Shown one piece after another: positions 1 to 9,457 of a stretch of DNA of 34,402 bases (its first letter is position 1; the number at the start of each line of letters is the position of its first letter). The stretch comes from Pseudolabrys sp. (GTDB taxonomy: Bacteria; Pseudomonadota; Alphaproteobacteria; Rhizobiales; Xanthobacteraceae). The translations under genes and the position numbers were made by a program. The notes beneath the pieces were generated by a model. It had not been told where the DNA came from. It saw only the letters and a program-made list of their open reading frames with translations, and ran no database searches. Where the stretch lies: positions 1-34,402 of the forward strand of contig JAURVZ010000080.1 in NCBI GenBank assembly GCA_030655215.1, in the 5' to 3' direction.

Positions 1-770
1 ACCGGCGCCTCGCCCTTCTTGCCGCCGTCCCAGCGCATGATGACGACGCGGCTTTCCCGCACCGAACCCTGGCCGACGCCGAGCAGCGCGCCCATGCCGA
101 GCTTGGTCATCGCCTTGATGTCGAGCACTTCGACTTTGACGCCGACCTTCTTCAGTTTCTCGGCGCGGCGGGCGAATTCTTCCGGATAGAGAATATTCGG
201 CGGCTCGTTGACCAGGTCGCGCGCCAGCAGCACGCCGCCGGCAATCGCCTCGCGCGCGACGAAGGCCTTGCGCGCCGCGTTGACGTCGCCGGTGGCGATG
301 GTGACGGTCAGCTTTTCCGGCGCCTTGTCGTCGTCCTTTTTCTTGGTCTTGTAGCGGTCAAACGCATAGGCGCGCAGTTGCACGCCTTGCGCGATATCAG
401 CCGCCTGCTCGGGGGTTGCCTCGCCGCCCGGCAGTTCCGCGAAAATCGTGGCCTCGGCGCCGGACAGCTTGCCCATCGCCATGCCGCCGAGTTTGACGAA
501 ATCCTGCGGCTTGAGATCGGCCGCCTTGCCGACACCGATCACCGTTAGCCGGGCGACCTTGAGGCCCTCGGGGACAATCAGTTCGAGCGATTTGCCGTTC
601 TTGCCGGTAAAGCCCTCGGCCTTGGCGGCGCGGGCGACCAGGCCAGTGGCCGACCCCAATGCTTTGGCGGTCGCCGGTCCGAATTTGAGCCCGTCATCGC
701 AGAAAACGACCAAAACACCCGCCTTGGGCGCGCTAAAGGGAGCAAATCCGAGCTTGGGGGCGTCGGCCAT
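1..770 (-). CDS. pepA: Leucyl aminopeptidase, N-terminal part (runs off the window edge)
   Basis: Cytosolic M17-family metallo-aminopeptidase that removes N-terminal residues from peptides. Reading the minus strand from the ATG at 770 gives 256 codons and a split codon at the edge: [18 protein letters not shown], then an alpha/beta N-terminal domain, then LVNEPPN (residues 186-192) with the following ILYPEEFA that is typical of the family just before the catalytic domain. The metal-binding and catalytic half (family length about 500 residues) lies outside the window, so activity cannot be judged. A lysine/aspartate-rich loop near residues 141-149 is a local insertion. The gene is divergent from lptF, with a 383-base gap between them. 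Family assignment is firm; the start is the natural ATG, but no strong ribosome site was identified. Confidence 0.93.
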   Translation of the reverse strand, partial: MADAPKLGFAPFSAPKAGVLVVFCDDGLKFGPATAKALGSATGLVARAAKAEGFTGKNGKSLELIVPEGLKVARLTVIGVGKAADLKPQDFVKLGGMAMGKLSGAEATIFAELPGGEATPEQAADIAQGVQLRAYAFDRYKTKKKDDDKAPEKLTVTIATGDVNAARKAFVAREAIAGGVLLARDLVNEPPNILYPEEFARRAEKLKKVGVKVEVLDIKAMTKLGMGALLGVGQGSVRESRVVIMRWDGGKKGEAP

Positions 771-1153
771 AGGGTATCGTCCTTGTTCTGGATCGGTCAG
801 TCGGGATCAAGGCGCATATGGCGCGCCCTTTGCCGCTCTGCAAAGCCCCAAAGGCCTAGTTTGCAGGCTTTTCTTGAGGCTGGCCGGAGGGCAACAGGCG
901 CCGCCAAAAGCCGTCCTGGAACCTGTATTTTCTTGCCAGAATCGAGCCGGACGGGCTTGCTGCAGGTGGTATTGGGGGCTGCGCGGCGTTTACCATTTGT
1001 TGTGCATGATCAACGGCTTTGCCTTTGCAGAGCCACTTTCGCCATCAATCAAGGTAAACCTAACGAGGGGTTAGGTTTACAAATGCTTTCTTCATGGACC
1101 GAAGCGCCGTCCAAGAAGTCTGGCGCTTGCCGTTACGGGGAACGACACCGCGG
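771..1153. other. Divergent intergenic region between pepA and lptF
   Basis: This 383-base stretch separates the divergent pepA and lptF starts and must hold promoters for both. The only clear structure is a perfect inverted repeat at 1054-1080, listed separately. Open frames run through it in several phases, but none has a recognisable product or a convincing ribosome site. The frame that continues into lptF could be read from an ATG at 1094, but the family start fits 1154 better. Confidence 0.6.
1054..1080. promoter_or_regulatory. Perfect 10-bp inverted repeat upstream of lptF
   Basis: GTAAACCTAA (1054-1063) is followed by seven bases (CGAGGGG) and its exact reverse complement TTAGGTTTAC (1071-1080). 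The repeat ends 73 bases before the lptF start. It looks like an operator for a dimeric regulator, or an RNA hairpin if the transcript starts upstream of it. No T-run follows on the plus strand, so it is not a standard terminator. The regulator is unknown. Confidence 0.6.
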
Positions 1154-2314
1154 ATGGGGTCCATCAGCAACTACATCTTTCGCACCACCTTCGGTGCGTT
1201 CCTGCTCGTCCTGATCAGCCTCACGGCTTTGATTTGGGTGACGCAGGCGTTGCGCGATATCGACCTAATGACCAGCCAAGGCCAGACCATCCTGGTGTTC
1301 GTCGGCATTACCGGCCTGATTGTCCCCCTGCTCATCCTGGTGATCGCGCCGATCGCGCTGCTGATCGCGACCGCGCACACCCTGAACAAGCTGTCGAACG
1401 ACTCCGAAATCATTGTCATGAACGCGGCCGGCATGTCGCCCTGGCGCCTGTTCCGCGCGTTCATGTCGGTAGCGCTCGTCGTCTCGATCCTGGTCACGGC
1501 GATCAGCGCCTATTTCGCGCCGAAAGGCCTGCGCATGCTGCGCGACTGGCTGACCGAAGTGCGCGCCAATGTCGTATCGACAATCGTGCAACCCGGCCGC
1601 TTCACGCCGATCCAGAACCGCGTCACCATTCATATCCGCGAGCGCCAGCGCAACGGCTTGCTGATCGGCATTTTCCTCGACGATCAGCGCAATGTGAACG
1701 AGCGCATCACCGTGATGTCGGAGAGCGGCGAACTGCTCGATAATGACAACGGCACCTATCTCATCCTGCACAAGGGCCAGATCCAGCGCCAGGAAGTAGG
1801 CAAACCGGAGCCGACGATCGTCGTTTTCGACCGTTACGCCTTCGATTTGGCGCAGTTCGCCAGTGGCACGCAGGCGGTCAAATACTCGATCCGCGAGCGC
1901 TATCTCTGGCAACTTGCGTTCCCCGATCCGAAAGATCAGTTCTACATCGAGCAGCCGGGTCAATTCCGCGCTGAGCTGCACGATCGCCTGGCGGCGCCGC
2001 TTTATCCGCTGGCTTTCGTCGTCATCGCTTTCGCTTATCTGGGCTCGCCCCGGACCAATAGGCAAAGCCGCGCACTGTCCATGGTCGGCGCGATCAGCGG
2101 TGTCGCTTTATTGCGGTTAATCGGCTTTGCTTCGACGGTGTTCGGTGTCAACGCGCCGTGGATGCTGGCGCTTCAATATGCCGGCTTCGCCATTGCCTTC
2201 GGCGGCGGGCTGTTCGTCATTCATCGCGGTCTGATCATCGAGCCGCCGGCCTTCCTCACCAACTTCGTGGCCGTCGTTACAGAGCGCATCAGCCGGCGGC
2301 TGGCGCCGACATGA
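1154..2314 (+). CDS. lptF: LPS export ABC transporter permease LptF
   Basis: Inner-membrane permease of the LptB2FG exporter, which extracts lipopolysaccharide from the inner membrane and passes it to the LptC-A-D bridge. The 386-residue YjgP/YjgQ-family product begins MGSISNYIFRTTFGAFLLVL with a first membrane helix, followed by a hydrophobic segment around residues 50-75, a third near 105-125, a periplasmic beta-rich domain, and three C-terminal helices. I chose the ATG at 1154 because the protein then starts at the usual family position; an in-frame ATG at 1094 would add 20 residues with no family character. The stop overlaps the lptG start as ATGA, so the two permeases are likely translated together, as expected for partners needed in equal amounts. 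Confidence 0.95.
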   Translation: MGSISNYIFRTTFGAFLLVLISLTALIWVTQALRDIDLMTSQGQTILVFVGITGLIVPLLILVIAPIALLIATAHTLNKLSNDSEIIVMNAAGMSPWRLFRAFMSVALVVSILVTAISAYFAPKGLRMLRDWLTEVRANVVSTIVQPGRFTPIQNRVTIHIRERQRNGLLIGIFLDDQRNVNERITVMSESGELLDNDNGTYLILHKGQIQRQEVGKPEPTIVVFDRYAFDLAQFASGTQAVKYSIRERYLWQLAFPDPKDQFYIEQPGQFRAELHDRLAAPLYPLAFVVIAFAYLGSPRTNRQSRALSMVGAISGVALLRLIGFASTVFGVNAPWMLALQYAGFAIAFGGGLFVIHRGLIIEPPAFLTNFVAVVTERISRRLAPT

Positions 2315-3408
2315 ACATCATCGGCGGCAAAATCTCGCGCTACTTCGGCTTGCGTTTTTTCAACGCTGTGATGCTGGTGTTCTTCGGCATCTTCGCGCTG
2401 GTGACTTTGGTCGACTACATCGAAATGACGCGCCGCGCCTCCGACGTGCCGAACGTCTCGGCCGTCCTTGTCGCCAAGACGTCGCTCTACCGGGTTCCGC
2501 AGGTGACCGAGCGCATCCTGCCCTTCTGCATCCTGATCGGCGCGATGTCCTGCTACCTGAATTTCTCGCGCCGGCTGGAGCTTGTGGTCGCCCGCGCCGC
2601 CGGCATGTCGGCCTGGCAATTCGTGTCGCCGGCCGTGATCATCGCCTTCCTGATCGGCGTCTTCGCGACCACTGTCTACAATCCGGTTTCCGCCGTCCTG
2701 CAGGAACGCTCGAAACAGTTCGAGGCTGAATTGTTCGGCCGGGAGAACAGTTCTGTGCGCGGCGGCGGCGGTCCGTTCTGGCTCAGCCAGAAGAACGAGG
2801 AAGGCCAGGCCATCATCAACGCCAAATCGAGCCAGGATCAGGGCGTCTCGCTGTCCGGCGTGACGGTGTTCACCCTCGACCAGGCTGGCCAGTTCAAGCA
2901 GCGCATCGAATCGCGCTCGGCCGTCCTGGAACCCGGCGCCTGGAAGTTGATCGATGCCCGCGTCTATGAGACGCGCGTCTTGCCGCGTGACCTGCCAGAG
3001 TTCAGGCTGAAGACAAGTTTGACGCCGACGCAAGTACGGGAAAGCTTAGCCACCCCTGAAACTGTGCCTTTTTGGGAATTACCCCTGTATATCAAGATCG
3101 CTGACACCGCCGGCCTCGTCGCCGCAGGCTATAGATTGCAATTCCAGAAGCTTCTCGCCCGGCCGTTTTTCCTCGCCGCAATGGTTCTCCTTGCCGCGGC
3201 TGTGAGTTTACGTTTCTTCCGCTTCGGTGGCGTGCAAAAGATGGTTTTAAGTGGCGTCGGCGCCGGCTTTCTGCTCTATATTTTGCAGAAGGTGACCGAG
3301 GATCTGAGCAAGGCCGAGCTGATGCACCCCGTGGCAGCGGCTTGGCTTCCTGTTTTCGTCGGTGGCCTGACGGGGTTTATTGCGTTGTTGTACCAGGAGG
3401 ATGGCTGA
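2311..3408 (+). CDS. lptG: LPS export ABC transporter permease LptG
   Basis: Second permease of LptB2FG and partner of LptF. It has 365 residues beginning MNIIGGKISRYFGLRFFNAV, one N-terminal membrane helix, a helix near residues 65-85 followed by RRLELVVARAAGMS, the coupling-helix region that contacts the ATPase LptB, a periplasmic domain, and C-terminal helices. The start at 2311 overlaps the lptF stop by four bases. A longer open frame from 2158 is rejected because its first 51 residues lie inside lptF and show no family similarity. The stop (3406-3408) overlaps the lptD ATG by one base, so LptF, LptG and LptD appear coupled. The LptB ATPase gene is not in this window. Confidence 0.95.
   Translation: MNIIGGKISRYFGLRFFNAVMLVFFGIFALVTLVDYIEMTRRASDVPNVSAVLVAKTSLYRVPQVTERILPFCILIGAMSCYLNFSRRLELVVARAAGMSAWQFVSPAVIIAFLIGVFATTVYNPVSAVLQERSKQFEAELFGRENSSVRGGGGPFWLSQKNEEGQAIINAKSSQDQGVSLSGVTVFTLDQAGQFKQRIESRSAVLEPGAWKLIDARVYETRVLPRDLPEFRLKTSLTPTQVRESLATPETVPFWELPLYIKIADTAGLVAAGYRLQFQKLLARPFFLAAMVLLAAAVSLRFFRFGGVQKMVLSGVGAGFLLYILQKVTEDLSKAELMHPVAAAWLPVFVGGLTGFIALLYQEDG
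3395..3400 (+). promoter_or_regulatory. Strong Shine-Dalgarno that fixes the lptD start
   Basis: AGGAGG lies seven bases before the ATG at 3408, inside the end of lptG. It favours 3408 over the in-frame ATG at 3459, which would also give a signal-peptide-bearing protein. An out-of-frame ATG at 3401 touches the site and is too close to be used. Confidence 0.7.
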
Positions 3409-5927
3409 TGGCGGTGCGTTCGTGCACTCGTCCACCAGCGCGAAGGCTTAAGCAGCACATGCTTAATCGCCGGAGCGTGGCCCGAATTGCTGCCGTCCTC
3501 GCCGTGTTGGCTTGCGGCAGTGCGCTGTCGTTCGCGCCGGCGATGGCGCAGGACATGCAGTTCCGTACTGTCCCCGCCCCGATCAAGAAATCCGTCAAGC
3601 TCGGCGACAAGTCGGGCCAGAAGCAAATGCTCGTCCAGGCAGGCGAGATTAACTACGACAACGTCAACAGCCGCATTTCGGCTGTCGGCAATGTACAAAT
3701 TTATTACGGTGGTTCCACGCTGGAATCTGACCGGGTCATCTACGACCAGAAGAACAAGCGGCTGCATGCCGAAGGCAATGTCCGGCTGACTGAAGAAGAC
3801 GGCAAGGTGACGTACGGCGAGGTCATGGACCTTGCCGATGATTATCGTGACGGCTTCGTCGACTCGCTGCGCCTCGACAGCCCCGACCAGACTCGCATGG
3901 CCGCTACCCGCGCCGAGCGCACGGAAGGCAATTACACCGTCTTCCATAACGGCGTGTACACAGCTTGCGCCGCCTGTAAGGACGATCCGAAGAAGCCGCC
4001 GCTCTGGCAGGTAAAAGCCGCCCGCATCATTCACGATCAGGGCGAGAAGATGATGTATTTCGAGGACGCGCGCCTCGAATTCTTCGGCATGCCACTCGCT
4101 TACATGCCCTACTTCTCGGCGCCGGATCCGACCGTCAAGCGTAAGACCGGCTTCTTGATGCCGAGCGTCCGCACCAACTCGAAATACGGCGTCGGCTTCG
4201 ACATCCCGTATTACTGGGCGCTGGCGCCGGATTACGACGCCACGTTCGAGCCGATGATCACAACCAAGCAGGGCGTGCTGCTGCAGGGCGAATTCCGCCA
4301 GCGCCTGATCAATGGCGCCTGGTCGATCCGCGGCGCCGGCATCCGGCAGGACGACAAGGAAGCCTTCAAGCGCGAAGGCGGCTCGACCACGCCGGGCTAT
4401 CGCGATATGCGCGGCAGCGTCGAATCCAGCGGCCAGTTCGCCATCACCAATAAGTGGATCTGGGGTTGGGACGCCCTGATGGTGTCGGACCGCACCTTCC
4501 TGCAAGACTATAACCCGCGCCTGTCTCGCTACGCCGTCATCGATCCGCTGCGCAGCAGCGCCGCCGAAGGCGTGTCGCAGCTTTACATGACCGGTGTCGG
4601 CAACCGCAGCTACTTCGACATTCGTTCGATTTATTACCTCGGCTTCTCCGAGGCGGACTCGCAGGCGCAAATCCCGGTCATTCATCCGGTCATCGACTAC
4701 AAGTACACGTTTGACCGGCCGATCCTTGGCGGCGAACTCGGCCTCGTAATGAACTTCACCAGCCTGAGCCGCACGCAGGCAAGCTTCGACCCGATCTCCC
4801 GCACCGCGCTCACCACCGGCGCCTGCGGGATCGGCAGCGTCAACGCCTCTGCCGATCCCTTGGCCCAGACTTCGGGGAACTGTCTGTTGCGCGCCGCCCC
4901 GGGCACATTCAGCCGCTTTACGGCGCAGGCCGACTGGCGCCGCACAGTGACCGACCAGTTCGGCCAGCAGTTCACGCCGTTCGCCTCGTTGCGCGCCGAC
5001 GCCGCTTCGGTGTCGGTCAAGAACGACCCCGCTGTCAGCAATTATATCCAGACCGGCGAGAGCAACCTTGTCCGTGCCATGCCGACCGTTGGTCTCGAAT
5101 ATCGCTATCCGTTCATCAATACGCAGTCCTGGGGCACAACCACGGTCGAGCCGATCGCCCAGGTCATCGTGCGCCCGAACGAGACGCAGGCGGCTCGCCG
5201 CTGGCCGAACGAAGATGCGCAGACCTTGGTGTTCGACGATAGCAACCTGTTCCGCGTCGACAAGTTCTCCGGCTTTGACCGCGTCGAAGGCGGCAGCCGC
5301 GCCAATTACGGCATTCAGAGCACCACCCAGTTCAATCAGGGCGGCTTCGTCAATGTGCTGTTCGGCCAGTCCTACAGCCTGTTCGGCCAGAACTCCTTCG
5401 CCGTTCGAGATGCCACCAATACCGGCGTCGACAGCGGCCTCGACAGTCGCGCCTCGGATTATGTGGCGCGCGCCTCGTATCAACCGAACTCGACGTTCAA
5501 ATTCACGTCGCGCTTCCGCTTCGACGAGACCGACTTCGCGGTGAAGCGCATGGAGCTGGAAACCAGCGCCAGTTTCGATCGCTGGAGTGCCATGCTCCTG
5601 TACGGCGATTATGCCGCACAGCCTGAGATCGGCTTCCTCAACCGGCGCCAGGGCATCCTCGGCTCGGGCTCGTACAAGATCGACACCAATTGGGCGCTGT
5701 TCGGCTCGGCCCTATACGACATCAACGCCAAGAAGTTCGCTTCGACCCGTATTGGCATCGGCTATGTCGACGACTGCCTTATTCTCGGCCTGAATTACAT
5801 CACTAACTACGTCTACAGCGGGAATGTGTCGGCCACCCACCAGGTCATGCTGCAGTTGAGCTTGCGCACCTTGGGCGGAACAGCGGTGACCCAATCGGTC
5901 GGCGCTCAGGCCAACGGCGGCAACTAG
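3408..5927 (+). CDS. lptD: LPS-assembly outer membrane protein LptD
   Basis: Outer-membrane beta-barrel that, with the lipoprotein LptE, inserts lipopolysaccharide into the outer leaflet. From 3408 the product is 839 residues: a basic N-terminus, a signal peptide ending near the AMAQ site, a periplasmic OstA/LptA-like jellyroll (roughly residues 55-135, with repeating strands such as AEGNVRLTEEDG), then a long barrel domain ending in aromatic-rich strands. Cysteines occur as a CAAC pair just after the jellyroll, two in a loop near the barrel middle, and one in YVDDC near the C-terminus; this resembles the disulfide layout needed for LptD maturation, although pairing cannot be proven here. It is translationally linked to lptG and followed 47 bases later by the chaperone gene surA, as in E. 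coli. Confidence 0.95.
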   Translation: MAVRSCTRPPARRLKQHMLNRRSVARIAAVLAVLACGSALSFAPAMAQDMQFRTVPAPIKKSVKLGDKSGQKQMLVQAGEINYDNVNSRISAVGNVQIYYGGSTLESDRVIYDQKNKRLHAEGNVRLTEEDGKVTYGEVMDLADDYRDGFVDSLRLDSPDQTRMAATRAERTEGNYTVFHNGVYTACAACKDDPKKPPLWQVKAARIIHDQGEKMMYFEDARLEFFGMPLAYMPYFSAPDPTVKRKTGFLMPSVRTNSKYGVGFDIPYYWALAPDYDATFEPMITTKQGVLLQGEFRQRLINGAWSIRGAGIRQDDKEAFKREGGSTTPGYRDMRGSVESSGQFAITNKWIWGWDALMVSDRTFLQDYNPRLSRYAVIDPLRSSAAEGVSQLYMTGVGNRSYFDIRSIYYLGFSEADSQAQIPVIHPVIDYKYTFDRPILGGELGLVMNFTSLSRTQASFDPISRTALTTGACGIGSVNASADPLAQTSGNCLLRAAPGTFSRFTAQADWRRTVTDQFGQQFTPFASLRADAASVSVKNDPAVSNYIQTGESNLVRAMPTVGLEYRYPFINTQSWGTTTVEPIAQVIVRPNETQAARRWPNEDAQTLVFDDSNLFRVDKFSGFDRVEGGSRANYGIQSTTQFNQGGFVNVLFGQSYSLFGQNSFAVRDATNTGVDSGLDSRASDYVARASYQPNSTFKFTSRFRFDETDFAVKRMELETSASFDRWSAMLLYGDYAAQPEIGFLNRRQGILGSGSYKIDTNWALFGSALYDINAKKFASTRIGIGYVDDCLILGLNYITNYVYSGNVSATHQVMLQLSLRTLGGTAVTQSVGAQANGGN

Positions 5928-5974
5928 CTGGACCTCGCGCAGCACGACCGGCTGCGGCCTAGGTCCGGGATAAG

Positions 5975-6913
5975 ATGGATCGAGCGATGCCTGTGATCAG
6001 CCTGAAGCGCCCTGTTCGGACCTGGATGGCCCGCGCCCTGGTCGCCGGATGCCTGTCGGCAATGCCGGCGGTTGCCTCGGCGCAGGTCGTCGTGGTCGCC
6101 AATGGCTCGCCGATTACCGAACTCGATATCAGTCAGCGCACCCGGTTGATGTCGACCTCGGGCAACAAGAACGTCACCCGCCAGGCGGTCATTCAGGAAC
6201 TGATCGACGACCGGCTGAAGATCGCAAAGGCGCGCACCTACGGCCTCGAAGTCACCGACGCCGAGGTCGATGGCGCCTTCCAGGGCATGGCGACCCGGCA
6301 GCGTATCTCACCGCAGCAATTCGGCCAGATGCTGGAAAAGAGCGGCATCTCAGCCGGCGCGATCAAGGCGCGCATCCGCGCCGAGATGACGTGGAGCCAG
6401 CTTGTGCGCGGCCGCTTCGGCACATCGCTGCAGATCGGCGAAGCTGACATTTCCAATGCGCTGAAGTCGAACAACCAAGCCGAAAGCGCGGTCAGCTACG
6501 TCTATACGCTCTACCCGATCATGGTCGTGGTGCCGAACGGCTCGAACCCCGACTCCAAGCGCCAGGTGGCGGAAAACCTGCGCAGTCGCTTCAGCTCCTG
6601 CGCCAGCGGCCTGCCCTTGGCGCGCGCGGTGCGCGATGTCGCCGTGCGCGAGCCGATCACCCGCAACTCGGCCGAACTGCCCGAGCCGTTCCGCGACCTG
6701 CTCGCCAAGCTCGAAGTCGGCCGCTTGAGCTCGCCGGACGTGACGGCGCAGGGGCTGCAGATGTTTGCGCTGTGCGACAAGAAAGAAACGACCGCCGATA
6801 GCGCCGCCAAGCGCGATGTCCGCGAGAAGATGTTCTCGTCGCGCTTCGACGCCGAGTCGAAGAAGTTTCTTGAGGAAATTCGCCGGCAGGCGATGATCGA
6901 ATACAGGAGATGA
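5975..6913 (+). CDS. surA: SurA-type periplasmic chaperone with degenerate isomerase region
   Basis: Probable periplasmic chaperone for outer-membrane proteins, of the SurA N-terminal domain family. The 312-residue product has a signal peptide ending near VASAQ (about residue 37), then VVVVANGSPITELDISQRTRL, the usual start of the SurA N-terminal domain, with helices up to about residue 170. The remaining part aligns in position with a parvulin domain, but I cannot see the clear active-site signature, and E. coli SurA (about 428 residues) has two such domains, so this is a shorter form. Position between lptD and pdxA supports the name. The ATG at 5975 is used; an ATG at 5987 is also possible, since neither has a strong ribosome site. 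Peptidyl-prolyl isomerase activity is uncertain. Confidence 0.82.
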   Translation: MDRAMPVISLKRPVRTWMARALVAGCLSAMPAVASAQVVVVANGSPITELDISQRTRLMSTSGNKNVTRQAVIQELIDDRLKIAKARTYGLEVTDAEVDGAFQGMATRQRISPQQFGQMLEKSGISAGAIKARIRAEMTWSQLVRGRFGTSLQIGEADISNALKSNNQAESAVSYVYTLYPIMVVVPNGSNPDSKRQVAENLRSRFSSCASGLPLARAVRDVAVREPITRNSAELPEPFRDLLAKLEVGRLSSPDVTAQGLQMFALCDKKETTADSAAKRDVREKMFSSRFDAESKKFLEEIRRQAMIEYRR

Positions 6914-7944
6914 GCGGCGCGGCCGGTCTCCCTCTGGCCCTGACGCTCGGCGAGCCGGCCGGGATCGGCCCCGATTTGACTCTGGCAGTGTGGAAGCGCC
7001 GCGTCGAACTCGACCTGCCCCCGTTCTACGTTATCGGCGATCCGGACTTCTACCGCGCCCGCGCCCACCTGCTCGGCCTCGATGTGCCGGTACAGGCTGT
7101 GACATCCGCGCAAGCCAATGACACCTTCGCGCGTTCGCTGCCTGTGGTCGCGCTCGAGACGAAGGTCACCGCGCAGCCGGGCAAGCCGGACGACAGCAGC
7201 GCACCGGCGGCGATTGCTTCGATCAAGCAGGCCGTGTCCGATGTGATGCAGGGCCGCGCCGCCGGCGTCGTCACCAACCCGATCGCCAAAAGCGTGCTGT
7301 ACCGCGGCGGCTTTGCCGAGCCGGGCCACACCGAATATCTCGCCAAGCTGGCCGAAGACGCCACCGGCAAGAAGTATCGCCCGGTGATGCTGCTGTGGTC
7401 GCCGGAATTGGCCGTGGTGCCGGTGACGATCCATCTGCCGCTCAAGGATGTGGTCAAGGAACTGAGCATTGATCTGATCGTCGAGACCGGCCGCATTGTT
7501 GCGCGCGATCTGGCATCGCGCTTCGGCATTGCACGACCGCGTATTGCCGTTGCCGGGCTCAATCCGCACGCCGGCGAAGAAGGCACGCTGGGCGAAGAAG
7601 ACCTGAAGATTGTTGCGCCGGCGATTGCGCAACTGCGCGCGGAGGGCGTCGACGCTGTCGGCCCGCTGCCGGCCGATACGATGTTTCATGAACGCGCCCG
7701 CGCCGCCTATGACGTCGCGATGTGCATGTATCACGACCAGGCTTTGATCCCGATCAAGACGCTCGCCTTCGATCATGGCGTCAACGTCACGCTCGGCTTG
7801 CCGTTTGTGCGCACCTCGCCCGACCACGGCACCGCGTTCGATATTGCCGGCACCGGCAAGGCCAATCCGATGAGCCTCGTCGCCGCGTTGCAACTGGCGG
7901 CGCGCTTGTCGGTGGCGGCGCCTGCGCTCGTTGCAGCAAAGTGA
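6910..7944 (+). CDS. pdxA: 4-hydroxythreonine-4-phosphate dehydrogenase
   Basis: Cytosolic NAD-dependent enzyme of the DXP-dependent pyridoxal-phosphate pathway; it oxidises 4-phosphohydroxy-L-threonine for condensation by PdxJ. The 344-residue length is normal for the family. Visible motifs are [14 protein letters not shown] at the N-terminus, GHTEYLA carrying a metal-ligand histidine, [11 protein letters not shown] with the second, and [19 protein letters not shown] with the third and the phosphate-binding surroundings. The start overlaps the surA stop as ATGA, and the stop overlaps the rsmA GTG start, so it is part of a tightly coupled surA-pdxA-rsmA string also known from gammaproteobacteria. 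The product may support the PLP-dependent alanine racemase encoded farther along, but that is only a metabolic link. Confidence 0.96.
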   Translation: MSGAAGLPLALTLGEPAGIGPDLTLAVWKRRVELDLPPFYVIGDPDFYRARAHLLGLDVPVQAVTSAQANDTFARSLPVVALETKVTAQPGKPDDSSAPAAIASIKQAVSDVMQGRAAGVVTNPIAKSVLYRGGFAEPGHTEYLAKLAEDATGKKYRPVMLLWSPELAVVPVTIHLPLKDVVKELSIDLIVETGRIVARDLASRFGIARPRIAVAGLNPHAGEEGTLGEEDLKIVAPAIAQLRAEGVDAVGPLPADTMFHERARAAYDVAMCMYHDQALIPIKTLAFDHGVNVTLGLPFVRTSPDHGTAFDIAGTGKANPMSLVAALQLAARLSVAAPALVAAK

Positions 7945-8789
7945 CCCAGATTGACGATCTGCCGCCGCTGCGCGAGGTCATTCGCAAGCACGGCCTGACG
8001 CCGAAGAAATCGCTCGGCCAGAACTTCCTGCACGACCTCAATCTCACCGCGCGCATTGCCCGCGCCGCCGAGCCGCTGGAAGACATCACCATTGTCGAGA
8101 TCGGCCCCGGCCCCGGCGGCCTGACGCGGGCGTTGCTGACGCTGGGCGCGCGCCGCATCATTGCCGTCGAGCGCGACGAACGCGCGCTGGCTGCATTGGC
8201 TGAAATTGCCGAGCGCTATCCCGGAAAGCTCGATGTCGTGTCCGGCGACGCGATGAAGGTCGATGTGCGCGAGCACCTTGGCGGTGAGCGCGCCCGTATC
8301 GTCGCCAACCTGCCCTACAATATCGGTACGGCGCTGCTAATCGGCTGGCTCACTGTTGAGCCATGGCCGCCCTGGTATGAGTCAATGGTGCTGATGTTTC
8401 AGCGCGAAGTGGCCGAGCGCATCTGCGCCAAGGTCGGCGACGATGCCTATGGCCGCCTTGCCGTCCTAGCCGGCTGGCGCACCGAGGCCAAGATCTTGTT
8501 CGATGTCGCGCCGCAGGCCTTCGTGCCGCCGCCGTCGATTACATCATCCGTGGTGCGGCTGGTGCCGCGCGCAGAGCCATTGCCGTGCGACGCCGTCGCT
8601 TTGCAACGCGTGACGGAAGCGGCCTTCGGCCAGCGCCGCAAGATGTTGCGTCAAAGTCTCAAGACATTGGGCGTTGATGCGGCGGCGCTGCTGACGGATG
8701 CCGGTATCGAGCCGACCGCACGCGCCGAAGAGATCGATGTCGCCGGCTTCGTCAATCTCGCCCGCGCCTTCGTCGCGATGCGGCGCTAG
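7941..8789 (+). CDS. rsmA: 16S rRNA (adenine1518/1519-N6)-dimethyltransferase
   Basis: KsgA/RsmA dimethylates two adjacent adenines in the 3' terminal hairpin of 16S rRNA during small-subunit maturation. The 282-residue product has [11 protein letters not shown] near residue 22, the SAM-binding [10 protein letters not shown] starting near residue 51, an acidic strand end AVERDERAL, and the NLPYN catalytic motif near residue 123, followed by [12 protein letters not shown] in the C-terminal domain. The start is a GTG at 7941 that overlaps the pdxA stop (GTGA); the open frame extends farther upstream, but those residues lie inside pdxA and look non-coding. The gene ends tail to tail with gmk, the two stop codons overlapping so that four bases are shared. 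Confidence 0.95.
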   Translation: MTQIDDLPPLREVIRKHGLTPKKSLGQNFLHDLNLTARIARAAEPLEDITIVEIGPGPGGLTRALLTLGARRIIAVERDERALAALAEIAERYPGKLDVVSGDAMKVDVREHLGGERARIVANLPYNIGTALLIGWLTVEPWPPWYESMVLMFQREVAERICAKVGDDAYGRLAVLAGWRTEAKILFDVAPQAFVPPPSITSSVVRLVPRAEPLPCDAVALQRVTEAAFGQRRKMLRQSLKTLGVDAAALLTDAGIEPTARAEEIDVAGFVNLARAFVAMRR

Positions 8790-9457
8790 GGCGTCAGCCC
8801 CTTCAACTCGTTGAGCAGCTTGTCGACGAAGTCGTTGAGGTTCGGCATCTTGACGCGCTTGAGCCGCTCGGCGGTCAGGATCGCCCGCAACCGCGCGAAG
8901 CTCTTGTCGAGATCGCGGTTGACGAGGATGTAGTCATACTCGTTCCAGTGCCTGAATTCTTCCGCCGCGTTGCGCAGGCGCTGTGCGATCACATCGTTGC
9001 TATCTTCGGCGCGGCGCACCAGACGCGACTTCAGCTCCGGCGCCGACGGCGGCAACACAAAAATGGTGATCACGTCGTCCGGCATCTTGTCGCGCAGTTG
9101 CTGTGTGCCCTGCCAGTCAATGTCGAACAGGATGTCGCGGCCTTCGGCCAGTGCCGCCTCGACCGGCTCGCGCGGCGTGCCGTAATAATTGCCGTGGACC
9201 TCGGCCCACTCCAGCAATTCGCCATGGTCGCGCATGGTCTCGAACTGTTTATTGGTCTTGAAGAAATAATGCACGCCGTCGATTTCGCTCGGGCGTTTCG
9301 TTCGCGTCGTCGCCGATACTGACAGTGCCAGCTTGCCCGGAGAATCGATGTTCTCCTGCTCAAGCAGGTTACGCGTCAGCGTCGTCTTGCCGGCACCCGA
9401 GGGCGACGACAGCACCAGCATGATGCCACGGCGGCTGATATCGGGTTCGTCGTTCAT
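8786..9457 (-). CDS. gmk: Guanylate kinase
   Basis: Cytosolic enzyme that phosphorylates GMP to GDP with ATP, needed for GTP, dGTP and (p)ppGpp supply. The 223-residue product shows the P-loop [11 protein letters not shown] (Lys24), the GMP-binding segment with [17 protein letters not shown] and later [15 protein letters not shown], the strand [14 protein letters not shown], and the lid region RRAEDSND. All expected motifs are present and the length is normal. The ATG overlaps the yicC stop by four bases, and the genes are on the same strand. The yicC-gmk pairing is common across bacteria. Its 3' end overlaps that of the convergent rsmA by four bases, leaving no room for a terminator between them. 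Confidence 0.96.
   Translation of the reverse strand: MNDEPDISRRGIMLVLSSPSGAGKTTLTRNLLEQENIDSPGKLALSVSATTRTKRPSEIDGVHYFFKTNKQFETMRDHGELLEWAEVHGNYYGTPREPVEAALAEGRDILFDIDWQGTQQLRDKMPDDVITIFVLPPSAPELKSRLVRRAEDSNDVIAQRLRNAAEEFRHWNEYDYILVNRDLDKSFARLRAILTAERLKRVKMPNLNDFVDKLLNELKGLTP

Noticed and set aside
1059..1075. Possible CtrA box in the inverted repeat before lptF
   Set aside because: The seven-base spacing is right, but the half-sites are CTAA and TTAG, not TTAA; the longer 10-bp palindrome explains the sequence better.
2158..2310. Upstream extension of lptG
   Set aside because: It overlaps lptF in another frame and adds residues with no similarity to the family; the ATG at 2311 has the standard overlap.
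3276..5483. Long open frame (735 codons) on the minus strand opposite lptD
   Set aside because: It lies entirely antisense to a well-supported gene, is rich in Ala, Arg, Val and Asp as expected from a GC-rich complement, and shows no family motif.
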